DNA of 64,000 nt, taken from Thiosymbion sp942492625. Lineage in GTDB: Bacteria; Pseudomonadota; Gammaproteobacteria; Chromatiales; Chromatiaceae. Below the pieces are notes generated by a model. The model made no database searches. It was not told the origin of the DNA and saw only the letters and a list, made by a program, of their open reading frames with translations. Within the stretch, counting starts at the first letter, position 1, and each line of letters starts with the position of its first letter. Position numbers and translations under genes: made by a program. The stretch is taken from positions 1 to 64,000 of the forward strand of contig CALOFM010000040.1 of NCBI GenBank assembly GCA_942492625.1, written 5' to 3'. Positions 7,064 through 19,128 of this stretch are shown here, piece after piece.

Positions 7064-8884
7064 GTAAGCGTCCATCGCGGACCGTCTGGACACCGGCTGA
7101 GGGATGTGCGATAGCGCAGCGGCGGTTCGGCTTGAGGTTCAACCGATCGGCGATTGCGCGACAGGTCGCGTTTTCTCCGCGGTCAGGTTCCAAGGCAGCA
7201 ACTCCCCGATACGGTTGACCGGATGATCGGCGATGCGCGTAAGCACCTCGCGCAAGTACGCCTCCGGATCCAGGCCGTTGAGCTTGGCGGTGCCGATCAG
7301 GCTGTAGATCCCGGCAGCGCGGTCACCCCCGGCATCGGAGCCGGCGAACAGATAGTTCCTGCGGCCCAGAGCCACGGCGCGCAATGCCCGCTCGGCGGCA
7401 TTGTTATCGATCTCCACGCGCCCGTCGTCGCGGTAGCGCATCAGCGCCGGCCACAGCTTGAGGGCATAGCCGATCGCCCCGCCAAGCGTGGATTTGCGCG
7501 ACAGGCTGTGCAGGGCTTCCTCGAGCCAACGGTGCAGTTCCTTGAGCAGCGGCCCGGCCCGCGCTTGTCTCGCGGCCAGGCGTTCATCGGGCGGTTGGCC
7601 GCGGATCTCCTGCTCGAGTGCATACAGGGCGCCGATGCGCTCCAAGGCAGCTTTGGCCAACGGCGAGTCGTTGGCCTTGGCAATCTCGTAGAACTTGCGC
7701 CGCACGTGCGCCCAACAGGCCGCCGGCTCGACCCGCCCGCTCTCATACAAGGGCCTGAAACCGGCGTAGGCATCACACTGCAGGATGCCGGAGAAGGTTT
7801 TCAGGTGTCTGCTCGGGTGCTCGCCCTTGCGGTTGGGCGAGTAGGCGAACCACACCGCCGGGGCTGCCGCGCTGCCGCCAGGGCGATCGTCACGCACATA
7901 GGTCCACAGCCGTCCGGTGGCGGTCTTGCCGGTGCCGGGCGCGAGCACCGGGATCGGCGTGTCGTCCCCATGCAGCTTGTCGGTATCGAGCACGTAGTCT
8001 CTCAAGCTCGCCAGCAGTGGGCGCACCAAGGCGTTGGCGGCGCCGACCCGGGCGGCCAGGGTCGAACGCGAGAGCTCCACCCCTTCGCGGGCATAGATGG
8101 CGCTCTGGCGATACAGCGGACGATGATCGGCGTACTTGCCCACCAGGACATGGGCCAGCAGAGCGGGGCCTGCCAGGCCGCGCTCGATCGGACGTGCCGG
8201 CGCCGGGGCCTGCACGATGCGATCGCAACAGCCGCAGGCCAATTTCGGGCGGACGTGACGGATGACCTTGAAAGAGGCCGGAACGTACTCCAGGATCTCG
8301 CTGACGTCCTCGCCCAGGGGTTTGAGGGTGCCGCCACAGGCCGCACAGGCGCTGTGCTGCGGCTGCGCAGCTCCTGCAAGCAAGTAGGAGAACAACGCCT
8401 CCTTGTGCACCAGCAGCTTGTCCAAACAGCGGTAGAGTGTATGGCTGTGGGCGACGCTGAAGTCTTCCCCGAGCAGATCGCCCATGGCACTGTGGTCGTA
8501 CCAATGACGGTGCAGACGCCACTCGCTGCCCGGGTCGATGAGTCGATAACAGGCCAGGGTCTTGAGCACATGCAACCAACACCCACCCCACTGGCGCGGG
8601 CGCCGCAGCTTCAGGGCACCGAGTCTGACCTGTACCACATCGCAATCCAACGGCGGTGCTCGGCGGTCTTCCGGGAACAGCACCACTTGCGCCGACGCAC
8701 TCTCATCCTCTTCGAGCACGTCGATGCTCCGGCACCAAGCCGCTTGCTGCGAATCGTTGATCTCCCCGAGGTAGAGCACTTGACGCTGCACTACACGCCC
8801 ATCGGCGACCCGGCGGTTTTCGACAATGCTCCAGTAACGATGCTCTTTGCCGTCTTTGATTCACTTCTTGGCACGCAGAAACAT
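7064..8884 (-). mobile_element. fused IS66 and IS1634 remnants
   Basis: The left edge starts GTAAGCG at 7064, the typical terminal sequence of IS66 elements, about 75 bases past the tnpC stop. IS66 sequence runs to about 8385, where it joins without loss of frame to the 5' end of an IS1634-type transposase gene whose original start is at 8884. A 9-bp hairpin (TAAGTCGGC 8925-8933 / GCCGACTTA 8940-8948) lies just outside. Confidence 0.65.
7139..8884 (-). pseudogene. chimeric transposase: IS1634 N-terminus fused to IS66 TnpC
   Basis: The reading frame joins two unrelated DDE transposases. From 8884 it reads as IS1634-type N-terminus (MFLRAKK, then after a stop RVVQRQVLYLGEINDSQ, LDPGSEWRLHRHWYDH and so on) to HKEALFSYL near 8390. 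It then continues in frame as IS66 TnpC: the CAACGG zinc-ribbon-like start, LACGCCDRIVQAPAP, DDTPIPVLAPG, CDAYAGFRPL and the DNNAAERALR block with the catalytic Glu. The IS1634 start region carries an in-frame TGA at 8863-8861, and the open frame resumes at the internal start 8791. The IS66 half keeps its three catalytic acidic residues but lacks its own N-terminus, and no tnpA or tnpB is nearby, so the gene is presumably inactive. Confidence 0.8.
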
Positions 8885-8948
8885 GCCAATAGTGTCGGAA
8901 AAATTCTTCTACCATTCAACAACCTAAGTCGGCACTACAGCCGACTTA

Positions 8949-9411
8949 GACAACCCGCCGTCAACGAAAACAACACCTTGCCGGCGTCAACATCGCTGAA
9001 TCGGCGAGAATCACGCCTGAATAGTCGAAGTCGGGCCAGGGGAACTCCCTTTCGTTCCTTCGCCAGGTAGGCCTGCATCGCGAGCATCCGTGGATCGTCG
9101 GCCGCAAAACCCGCCAATAACGACGGCGAGGAGAACAGCCCCAGGGTCAGGAAGCAATGCTCGCCGCGCTGCCGCAACGCCGGCAAACCAATCAGCCCGT
9201 GTCTCTGCCGGATCACGAAAGCATGGCGGGGCTGGTCACGGGTTCGAAGCTGAAAAAAGAGAGAAGCGAAAGTTCGCCGAAGGGGCGGCGCTTCAATTCG
9301 TGAAGCGCCGCCGCGATACCTTTGCAACGGCTCGGCGGGAATTTACAGCGGTTGTCTCAAGGCGAGTGCTCGAGCCGGGCCGAGGCCAGCCACGACCCGA
9401 GCAGCCTTTCC
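8949..9411. other. no supported gene
   Basis: A 130-codon minus-strand frame (9327-8935) is open but shows no family signature I recognise and has no convincing start signal. I treat the stretch as the 3' untranslated region of katG plus debris. Confidence 0.4.
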
Positions 9412-11616
9412 CTACGACTGCCCCATGGCGAAACGGTCGGCCGTCATCACCTTGGTCCATGCCGCGACGAAATCGCGGACGAATTTCTCGTTGCCGTCCG
9501 CGGACGCATAGACCTCGGCGACGGAACGCAGCTCGGAGTTCGATCCGAAGATCAGGTCCACCGGCGTCGCCGTCCACTTCAGCTCACCCGTGGCGCGGTC
9601 GCGTCCCTCGTAGATGCCCTCGGCATCCTTCACCTTCGACCACTCGGTTGCCATGTCGAGCAGGTTGACGAAGAAGTCGTTGGTGAGCGTCCCGGGATTG
9701 TCGGTGAACAAGCCGTGCTTCGAGCCATTGGCATTGGCGCCCATCGCACGCATACCGCCGACCAGCGCAGTCATCTCGGGCACGGTCAGGCTCAGCAGGT
9801 CGGCTTTCTCCACCATCATGTCAGTGGGGGAGCCGTAAGCACCATCGCTGTAGAAGTTACGGAAGACATCCGCCTTCGGCTCCAGCACGTCGAAGGATGC
9901 CGCATCGGTCATCTCCGGTGTCGCATCACCACGACCCGGTGTGAAAGGCACCTTGACATCGTGACCGGCATCCTTGGCTGCCTTCTCGATCGCTGCGGCG
10001 CCGCCGAGGACGATCAGGTCGGCCATGGAGATCTTGCTGCCGCTATCCTCCTTGACCTTCTCCAGCGTCTCCAGGACCTTGGTCAATTCGTTCGGATCGT
10101 TGGCTACCCAGTCTTTCTGCGGAGCGAGTCGCACGCGTGCACCGTTGGCACCGCCGCGCATGTCAGAGTAGCGATAGGTAGACGCCGACGCCCAGGCCGC
10201 TTTGACCAGCTCCGGCACGGTCAGACCGGAGCTCAGAATCTGCGCCTTCAGCTCATCGGCTTCGCTGTCGCTGATCACCTCGCCCGCCGGAACCGGGTCC
10301 TGCCAGATGAACACTTCCTCCGGGACCTCGCTGCCGACGTAGCGGGCGCGCGGGCCCAGGTCACGGTGCGTCAGCTTGAACCAAGCCTTCGCGAACGCCT
10401 CGTCGAATTCCCCCGGATTCTTCCAGAAACGCTCGGCGATCTTGCGGAAGCCGGGATCTTCCTTCAATGAAAGATCCGTTGTCAGCATCATAGGCGGATT
10501 ACGTTTGCCCTCGACGTGGGCATCCGGCACCGATGTATGCAACGACTTGTCGGTTGGCACCCACACTGTTCCACCACCTGGTGACTTCTGCTTTTCCCAC
10601 TCGAGGCTGAACAGGTTATTGAGATACAGGATGGACCAGGCAGTCGGCGTCTGGGTCCAGGCGCCTTCCAGGCCACTGGTCATGGTGTCTTCCGCATTGC
10701 CCTTGCCGCACTTGTTCTTCCAGCCAAGGCCTTGCTCTTCGATCGCGGCTGCGGCAGGTTCGGGGCCAACGCAGTCGGCTTTCGTGGCGCCATGAACCTT
10801 GCCCAGGGTGTGGCCACCCGCAATCAGCGCAACGATCTCTTCGTCGTTCATTGCCATGCGGCCGAACGATTGACGGATGTCCGCGGCAGCGGAGACCGGG
10901 TCGAGATTGCCATTGGGACCCTCCGGGTTCACGTAGATGAGACCCATGTGCACGGCAGCCAACGGTTTCTCCAGCTCGCCTGCCTCATTGAAGCGCTTGT
11001 CGTTGCCGAGCATCTCGGTTTCGGGACCCCAGTAAACCAGATCAGCCTCCCAGTCGTCCGCGCGCCCGCCGGCGAAGCCCAGGGTTTCGAAACCCATCGA
11101 TTCCAGCCCTACGTTACCGGCCAGGATCATCAGGTCAGCCCAGGACACATTACGTCCGTACTTTTGTTTGACCGGCCACAACAGGCGACGCGCCTTATCC
11201 AGGTTGGCGTTATCCGGCCAGCTGCCGAGCGGCTCGAAGCGCTGCTGGCCGCCATCGGCGCCGCCGCGGCCGTCATGTATGCGGTAGGTGCCCGCACTGT
11301 GCCACGCCATGCGGATCATCAGCCCGCCGTAGTGCCCCCAGTCCGCCGGCCACCAGTCCTGCGATGTTTTCAGGGTTTCCTCGATATCCGCTTTCAGCGC
11401 CTTGAGGTCAACACTCGCAAAAGCCTTGGCGTAGTCGAAGTCGTCACCATACGGACTGGATTTCTTATCGTGGTCACGGAGCGGGCCGAGGTCTACTTGT
11501 TCCGGCCACCAGAACTGGTTGGACTTCGCCTTGCCGGGCGCCATGGTCGGGTCTGCGGCTGCGGGCGCTGTGAGAAGGGCAGCCAGGATGGCTGCAGGCA
11601 ACGCTTTTCTATGCAT
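9412..11616 (-). CDS. katG: exported catalase-peroxidase KatG
   Basis: Bifunctional haem catalase-peroxidase that removes hydrogen peroxide, here with a signal peptide. ATG 11616 follows a GAGGAGAAA site and starts MHRKALPAAILAALLTAPAA, cut near AAADP, giving 734 residues. This implies a periplasmic location, as for KatP. The frame continues upstream of this start but without similarity. Active-site Arg102, Trp105 and His106 are in MIRMAWHSAGT. The Trp-Tyr-Met cross-link partners are present (Tyr in MGLIYVNPEG, Met in RMAMNDEE), and the proximal His is in GGHTLGKVHG. The second, haem-free half is complete and ends TADRFAMGQS. It lies downstream of a cytoplasmic katG and perR in the same direction, 226 bases apart. 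Confidence 0.93.
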   Translation of the reverse strand: MHRKALPAAILAALLTAPAAADPTMAPGKAKSNQFWWPEQVDLGPLRDHDKKSSPYGDDFDYAKAFASVDLKALKADIEETLKTSQDWWPADWGHYGGLMIRMAWHSAGTYRIHDGRGGADGGQQRFEPLGSWPDNANLDKARRLLWPVKQKYGRNVSWADLMILAGNVGLESMGFETLGFAGGRADDWEADLVYWGPETEMLGNDKRFNEAGELEKPLAAVHMGLIYVNPEGPNGNLDPVSAAADIRQSFGRMAMNDEEIVALIAGGHTLGKVHGATKADCVGPEPAAAAIEEQGLGWKNKCGKGNAEDTMTSGLEGAWTQTPTAWSILYLNNLFSLEWEKQKSPGGGTVWVPTDKSLHTSVPDAHVEGKRNPPMMLTTDLSLKEDPGFRKIAERFWKNPGEFDEAFAKAWFKLTHRDLGPRARYVGSEVPEEVFIWQDPVPAGEVISDSEADELKAQILSSGLTVPELVKAAWASASTYRYSDMRGGANGARVRLAPQKDWVANDPNELTKVLETLEKVKEDSGSKISMADLIVLGGAAAIEKAAKDAGHDVKVPFTPGRGDATPEMTDAASFDVLEPKADVFRNFYSDGAYGSPTDMMVEKADLLSLTVPEMTALVGGMRAMGANANGSKHGLFTDNPGTLTNDFFVNLLDMATEWSKVKDAEGIYEGRDRATGELKWTATPVDLIFGSNSELRSVAEVYASADGNEKFVRDFVAAWTKVMTADRFAMGQS

Positions 11617-11842
11617 CGGAGATTTCTCCTCATCGTAGGTGAGCTCAACTGTCGGGCGCAAAACACGCCCGGGCTTGTCCTCAGAGCGCGGCGTTTCAAG
11701 TCGTTTTGCAACGCCACCCTGAATTCTCAATTCGCGGCTTTCAAAGGATTGGGCAGGTTTTGCGCAGCCACGACCGGGCTCGGACAACCCAATGTCCGGT
11801 CGCGGCCGCGCGGGTCCTCGTAGGAAGAGCGTTCGGCCGAGA

Positions 11843-13999
<2,157 letters not shown>

Positions 14000-14067
14000 A
14001 GCTTTTCTCCTTTCAGAGTTTGGTTTTTCAACAGGTTGTCAGCGGCCCCAGCAAAGGACCGATCGCT

Positions 14068-14571
14068 CTATTTGGCTTTGTCACCATTCTCATTGCAGGC
14101 ATCCGAGGCGGTCTTGGCATCGTCGGCTTTTTTGGCACAGCTGGCGCAGACCCCCTGGACTTCGACCTGCGCGCAGACGATGTCGCCGAAGCGGTTCACG
14201 GAATCCGGAATGGGTAGTTCTTTGAGCTCGGGACTCTCGAAATCCCGGACCAGGCCACAGCGCACGCACAGGAAGTGATGGTGCTGCTTCAGGTTGGCGT
14301 CGAAACGCACACTGTCCTGCCTCGGGCCCAGGGTTGTGAGAAGCCCAAGGTCCATGAGCAGCCAAAGCGTGCGGTACACGGTGTCGAGGGAGACGGTCGG
14401 TATTTCTGCCTGTACCGCTTTGTAAACCGCTTCTGCACTGGGATGGCTCTCGCTCGAAGCGACGGCGCGAAAGATCACGAGGCGCTGGTGCGTGAGCTTG
14501 ATATCTGCCAGCTTGGCGACCGACTTGAACTGCTCGAGCCGCCGCTCTACTTCTTCGTGTTCTAGCGCCAC
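14068..14571 (-). CDS. perR: Fur-family regulator, PerR-like, controlling katG
   Basis: Metal-dependent repressor of 167 residues. GTG 14571 has AGGAA eight bases upstream. Residues 1-90 form the winged helix (KLTHQRLVIFRAVASS; VSLDTVYRTLWLLMDLGLL). The dimerisation half has the HHHFLCVRCG metal site and a CASC pair that makes a structural zinc site with the first CxxC. The acidic, lysine-rich tail is not family-conserved. Position immediately upstream of katG and co-directionality make a PerR role (peroxide sensing by metal-catalysed histidine oxidation) more likely than iron Fur. A 10-bp inverted repeat overlaps its own ribosome site, which suggests autoregulation. Confidence 0.85.
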   Translation of the reverse strand: MALEHEEVERRLEQFKSVAKLADIKLTHQRLVIFRAVASSESHPSAEAVYKAVQAEIPTVSLDTVYRTLWLLMDLGLLTTLGPRQDSVRFDANLKQHHHFLCVRCGLVRDFESPELKELPIPDSVNRFGDIVCAQVEVQGVCASCAKKADDAKTASDACNENGDKAK

Positions 14572-14574
14572 GCG

Positions 14575-14611
14575 AGATTCCTATCTGAGTGTTATACGTA
14601 AATAGGAATCT
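14575..14611. promoter_or_regulatory. 10-bp inverted repeat over the perR ribosome site
   Basis: AGATTCCTAT (14575-14584) and ATAGGAATCT (14602-14611) are exact inverted repeats separated by 17 bases. The arm nearest the gene contains the perR Shine-Dalgarno bases, and the other faces the divergent GNAT gene. It is a plausible PerR operator. Confidence 0.5.
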
Positions 14612-14676
14612 ACTCCGATCTACGCGTGACTGCAATCGTGGGTAAGAACGACCAACAGAAAAGTAGAGGACGGGAT

Positions 14677-15192
14677 ATGGAAGCCAACGTTGGAATCGTG
14701 CTGCGCCATCTAACTGCAGCGGATCTCGACCGAGCAAATACCGTCGTCAAGGCGGCAATCATGACCTGGGATCTACCCGACCGCGTCAAGCGCCTCTCCT
14801 TGCCAAGCTATCGCTACGACGTGCGCGCCCCAGACCACCTCACGCTCGTGGGAGCTGAGGACGAGGAAGGTGCCACCGTGGGTGTTGCGGCCTGGGAGCC
14901 GGCGAGCATTTCCGACACGCCTAACGGCGCCAGTGGCCTGTTGCTCCATGGTATCTACGTCATCCCTGCGCGGCACCGGACCGGTATCGGAAGCCATTTG
15001 CTCGACGCGGCTGTCCAGGCCGCACGTCAAGGCGGATTCGATGGGCTCTTGGTCAAGGCAAATCCGGATGCGCAAGGTTTCTTCGCGGCCAAGGGCCTAC
15101 AGCAGCTCTCGACCGAGGACGTTCGTCGCAATTACCCCTATCGCTTCTGGATGGATACATCTGAATCCCGATCCTTTCGACCTCATCCATAG
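14677..15192 (+). CDS. GNAT family N-acetyltransferase
   Basis: Acyl-CoA-dependent N-acetyltransferase of unknown substrate, 171 residues. ATG 14677 follows AGAGGA; a GTG further up (14626) would add 17 residues overlapping the perR operator region. The fold is visible: VGIVLRHLTAADLDRANTVV at the start, the central strand LLLHGIYVIPARHRTGIGS with the R-x-x-G-x-G/A acetyl-CoA loop (RHRTGIG), HLLDAAVQAARQGGF and the late strand ANPDAQGFFAAKGL. It is divergent from perR and convergent with the integrase gene, overlapping its presumed 3' end. Confidence 0.85.
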   Translation: MEANVGIVLRHLTAADLDRANTVVKAAIMTWDLPDRVKRLSLPSYRYDVRAPDHLTLVGAEDEEGATVGVAAWEPASISDTPNGASGLLLHGIYVIPARHRTGIGSHLLDAAVQAARQGGFDGLLVKANPDAQGFFAAKGLQQLSTEDVRRNYPYRFWMDTSESRSFRPHP

Positions 15193-16148
15193 AGACTTCA
15201 TCGCTGCGCCGGTCATACATCCGCGTGGTCTTGGGGTCGGAATGCGCGGCCATCTGTTGGGCGTGCTCCAGCTTGGCTTCGGGGTTCTCAAGATAGGCGG
15301 TAATGCCAGTGCCACGAAAGGTGTGATTGCAGATACCTGGCGTATCGATCCCGGCTTGTTTTGCCCGACGTGTCACCATCACCCAGGCCCGTTGCCGGTC
15401 CAGACGGCGCGTGCTCAGCTCTTTGGTCTTGCGATCCACGGAGCGGAAGAGGGGGGTGTCCCTTTCCTCGCCGATGCCGGCGGCTCCGATGTATTCGCGC
15501 AGCCAGTCCTTGAGATTATGCTGGCACGGCATCTCATGATGCTCGCCGCCTTTCTCGTGTAATCGGACCCATAAGGATTCCTGTTTGGGATAAACGTCCT
15601 TCACGTTCATCTGCACGGCCGCGGACACCCGCGCGAAGGTGTAAATTATCAGCCCGATCAACCCCCGGTCCCGCAGTCCGACAACCGTATCCGTGGGAAT
15701 GGACCGGATCAGCCGCCGTGCCTCCCTGGGTGTCAGAATCGGGGTCTTGCCCTTGGTGTAGGAAAACTTCGGACCCCGGACAAAGGACGCAGGATTGGTA
15801 TGCAGGACATGGCCCGTGACCAGCCAATCAAAGAGGCAGCGCGGCGAGCTTCTGCTTGACCGTCTGCGGCTCGTAAGCCTGCGTCTTGAGCTCCACCCAG
15901 GCTGCGACATGGATCGGCTCGATGTCCAGCAGTCCGCCGATGTCAATTTCCTCGGCCCAATCGAAGAAATCGACGACGGCGCGGACATAGGCCTCGCGCG
16001 TGTTTCTCTTTCGGATCTGCGCGGCGAAGAACTCGATGAAGCGTTTTTTGGCATCGCCACCGGCCCTGGCGACCAGTGTTGGAACACTCCACGCACCGTT
16101 CCCGGTTTCCAGGACCTTGTTCGTTGCCGCGATCAGGTCATCTGCCAT
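15053..16148 (-). pseudogene. tyrosine recombinase (phage-type integrase), frameshifted
   Basis: Site-specific recombinase. ATG 16148 (MADDLIAATNKVLETG, after AAGGA) opens the core-binding domain, which runs to VKQKLAAL near 15835. There the frame breaks: the continuation RCLFDWLVTGHVLHTNPASF is in another frame, consistent with loss of five bases from a GCGCTG tandem. The catalytic domain follows with Arg in TFARVSAAV, the HTFRGTG box, HSDPKTTRM and the Tyr nucleophile in MYDRRSDE. The family usually ends just after VERIGI, near 15170; the longer open frame to 15053 overlaps the GNAT gene. No attachment-site duplication was found. Confidence 0.8.
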
Positions 16149-16162
16149 GAATCCTTCATGCC

Positions 16163-17335
16163 TTATGCAAGCTGCTGGAGCTCCGCCATCAATTGGCAAA
16201 CACTGATGGCTTCGAGCTTGTCCGATACGGGATAGCGGTCGTCGCCGGCGTGGACCAAAAAGGCACGCGTCGGCTTGATGTCTTCACAGGCTATATGAAA
16301 ACCTCGCTCCACTTTGGCCGACAAGGAGCGCTTGATCTCGATCGCCCAGATGGTTCCGTCGTTATGCGCAAGCACCAGATCGATCTCGGCGCCGGCGCTG
16401 GTGCGGTAGAAAAAGGCTGACGAGCGCCAGGGCACTACGCAGAACAGGCTTTCGAGAATGAATCCTTCCCAGCTCATGCCAACGACAGGATGACCGGCGA
16501 GCTGCTCGAGGGTCTCGATGCCGAGCAACGCGTGGACCAATCCGCTGTCGCGTACATACACCTTCGGTGATTTCACCAGGCGCTTGCCCACATTGGCATG
16601 GAAGGGGGCAAGGCGCCGGACCAGCAAGAGATCGCACAACAGATCGATATAACGTGTCACCGACTGGGTGCTGATTTCCAGGGCACGTGCCAGCTCCGAG
16701 GCATTGAGCATCGTTCCTTGGCGATGGGCCAACATGGTCCACAACCGCTCCAGGGTCGTGGACGGGATGCGCGGCCCGAACATCGGTACATCACGCTCCA
16801 GATAAGTGCGGATGAAGTCCTTGCGCAAGGCCAGGCTCTCTCGGTCGTCGGTGGCCAGATAGCTGTCCGGAAATCCACCGCGCAACCATAACTGCTCGCG
16901 CGCCGGACGCTGGTCCTCGATCTCCAGGGGAGAAAAAGGCCCAAGGTCGACATAAGCGATACGCCCAGCCAGCGTCTCGCCGGATTGGCGCAGCAGATCG
17001 ATGGCTGCGGAGCCCAGAATCAGGAAGCGGCCTTTGCCTTTTTGTTTGCGCCGGCCTTTATCGATGACACCGCGTAGGGTCTGAAAAAGCTCCGGCATCC
17101 GATGAATCTCGTCCAGGATGACGAGACGCTCCTCGACATGCTCGAAGAAAAGAGCCGCGCTGGCCAGACGGCTGCGATCGTCCGAGTCCTCCAGGTCGAG
17201 ATAGACAGCATCGCGTCTTTCCCCGATTTGCAGCGCAAGGGTCGTCTTTCCGACCTGACGCGGCCCGATGAGGGCGACGGCAGCCTGGCGCTTGAGGGCC
17301 TGTTCAACCTGAGGCGTGATAAGTCGCGGCAACAT
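16163..17335 (-). CDS. AAA ATPase with DUF4143 domain
   Basis: 390-residue ATP-binding protein of the AAA_14/DUF4143 family. Walker A is ALIGPRQVGKTTLALQI near residue 25, Walker B is LVILDEIHR near 75, and a sensor-like LILGSAAIDLL lies near 110. DUF4143 starts around residue 180 (YLERDVPMFGPRI), with a helix-turn-helix-like RALEISTQSVTRYIDLL, and the C-terminus has the nuclease-like FFYRTSAGAEIDLVLAH...IWAIEIKRS core. Members are widespread in mobile regions, and a toxin-antitoxin-like role has been suggested but is not established. The broken integrase starts 15 bases after its stop, so the two may be co-transcribed. Confidence 0.85.
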   Translation of the reverse strand: MLPRLITPQVEQALKRQAAVALIGPRQVGKTTLALQIGERRDAVYLDLEDSDDRSRLASAALFFEHVEERLVILDEIHRMPELFQTLRGVIDKGRRKQKGKGRFLILGSAAIDLLRQSGETLAGRIAYVDLGPFSPLEIEDQRPAREQLWLRGGFPDSYLATDDRESLALRKDFIRTYLERDVPMFGPRIPSTTLERLWTMLAHRQGTMLNASELARALEISTQSVTRYIDLLCDLLLVRRLAPFHANVGKRLVKSPKVYVRDSGLVHALLGIETLEQLAGHPVVGMSWEGFILESLFCVVPWRSSAFFYRTSAGAEIDLVLAHNDGTIWAIEIKRSLSAKVERGFHIACEDIKPTRAFLVHAGDDRYPVSDKLEAISVCQLMAELQQLA

Positions 17336-17569
17336 CCGCGCAAACTATCCACGCAGTGGAACCATTGCAAGGATAATTATCTGAAAGCGAGAATTCTCCG
17401 GTCACTGATTCTGGCGCTTGTTGCTTCCGCCATGACTTATCCATGAATAATACATAACCTCCTTTATGTACCCCAAGCGCAATTTCATTACTGGTGCGTG
17501 TCCAGGTCGAAAATGACTGGTTGACGCAGCGCTTTTTTCGTAATCGATCCACAAACCACCCCCGGACGA
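17336..17569. other. intergenic, IS66 3' end region
   Basis: No gene was seen. It lies between the ATPase start and the tnpC stop of the truncated IS66 copy; a clear GTAAGCG terminus is not visible. Confidence 0.4.
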
Positions 17570-18960
17570 TCAGGGATCGGGGATCTCCTGCGGAGCGACA
17601 TTGAACGGCAGCAGGTGGGCGACCTGCTCGGGTGATGAAGCCTTCGGCAGCTCGGTGAAGAGGTAGCGCAGGTAGCGGTAGGGCTCATGGCCGTTGGCCT
17701 TGGCCGTCTCGATGATGCTGTAGATTGCAGCCGAGGCTTCAGCGCCGTTGGGGGTGTCGGCGAACAGCCAATTGCGTCTTCCGATGACAAACGGGCGGAT
17801 GGCGCGCTCGCAGGCGTTGTTGTCGATGGCCAGGCGTCCGTCATCGAGGTAGCCGATGAGCCGTGACCACTGATTGTGCAGGTAGCCAAGGGCCTTGCCG
17901 GTGAGGGTGGAGGGCGGGACCTCGGGCAAGGATTTCTCAAGCCACGCGTGCAGCTCCTCGATGATCGGCCCGGCTTGGTGGCGGCGTTCACTGGCACGCT
18001 CCTCGGGCGCGAGGTCCTTCAGGTGCTTCTCCACGACATAGAGCTTCTGAATGAAGGCCAGCCCCATCTGTGCCTTGCCGCTCTTGGCCTTCTTGCCCTG
18101 GCCCTTGAGCGCCTCGTCGAATTTGCGCCGGGCGTGGGCGAAGCAGCCGATCAGGCGGATGTCGGAATGGCGTGCGGCCAACCCCACGTAGACCTCGAAT
18201 CCGTCGCTCTGCAGATAGCCGCCGAAGCCCTCGAGCAGCTCCTCGGCCACGGTCCGTCCGCGCGAGGGATTGTAGTGGAACAGCACGACCGGTTGGTGCG
18301 GCGGCCCGCCGCGCTGCACCCAGATGTAGGAGTTGGTTGAAGCCGCGCGCCCCGCCTCCTTGAGCACCTTGATCCGGGTCTCGTCCATCTGCACGATGTC
18401 GTAGGCCAGCAGGTGCGCGCGCAGCTGCGCGATCAGCGGGGCCAGGAAGATACCCAGCTTGATCATCCACCCGGCCAGGGTGGCACGGGGGATGTCCACC
18501 CCGGCGCGCTGCAGGATTTTCTCCTGGCGGGCCAGTGGCAAGGCATCCTGGTACTTGGCCACGGCGATATGGGCCAGCAATCCGGGGGAGGCGTTGCTCT
18601 TGGGGATCGGATGGGCTGGAAGCGGCGCGCTCTTGATCGTCTCCTCGCAGCCCTTGCAGGCGTACTTCAACCGCACATGCTGCAGGACGCGCACCTGCGC
18701 CGGGATGATATCGAGCTGCTCGCTGCTGTCCTCACCGATACGCGTGAGCGAGCAGCCGCAGGGGCAGGTCTTCTCGGCTTCGGGTAGATCGTGCTCGATG
18801 CGTACCCGCGGCAGGTAATCGGGTAAGGGTTTTCGCCCGCCGCGCTTGCGCTCATGGGCGGCGACGGGGACCGACTCGACAGGCTCTTCCTCGGCAGGTG
18901 TCTCGGCCTCGGCCTCGTTGAACAGCCCGAGCTGATCGGGTGAGACCTTCTCGCTGGAGG
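17570..18960 (-). pseudogene. tnpC: IS66 transposase TnpC, N-terminally truncated
   Basis: IS66 DDE transposase lacking its first ~70 residues. Recognisable sequence begins SSEKVSPDQLGLFNEAEAE near 18960 and continues with the CPCGCSLTRIGEDSSEQLD zinc-ribbon part. The catalytic Asp is in IVQMDETRIKVL, the second in LQSDGFEVYVGL and the Glu in IDNNACERAIRPF. The C-terminal HLLPFNVAPQEIPDP is intact. The frame stays open upstream into non-homologous sequence, so an ORF caller would overextend it. It differs clearly from the IS66-type TnpC at 20058 and the one at 7139. Confidence 0.85.
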
Positions 18961-19128
18961 GGCTAGTTCGTTTGGGAACAGCCAAAGGCAGCTTGAGCTC
19001 GCCCGCCCGTTGGATCTCTCCCGTAGTGGATCGAGGAGGGGGAGAAGGCAGAATCGAAACGGCCGCAAATCGGCAACGAGGGGCGAAACACGAACATCGG
19101 GCAAATGGGCAGGCATGGGGAAAACGGC
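18961..19128. other. junction between two IS66 copies
   Basis: No gene was seen. It holds the 3' end of the DruA-bearing element and the break point of the truncated tnpC. Confidence 0.4.

Noticed and set aside
7154..9070. 638-codon open frame on the plus strand
   Set aside because: It is antisense to the chimeric transposase, which explains the stretch; no family features.
8935..9327. 130-codon minus-strand ORF after katG
   Set aside because: No start signal, no recognisable family, composition like non-coding debris.
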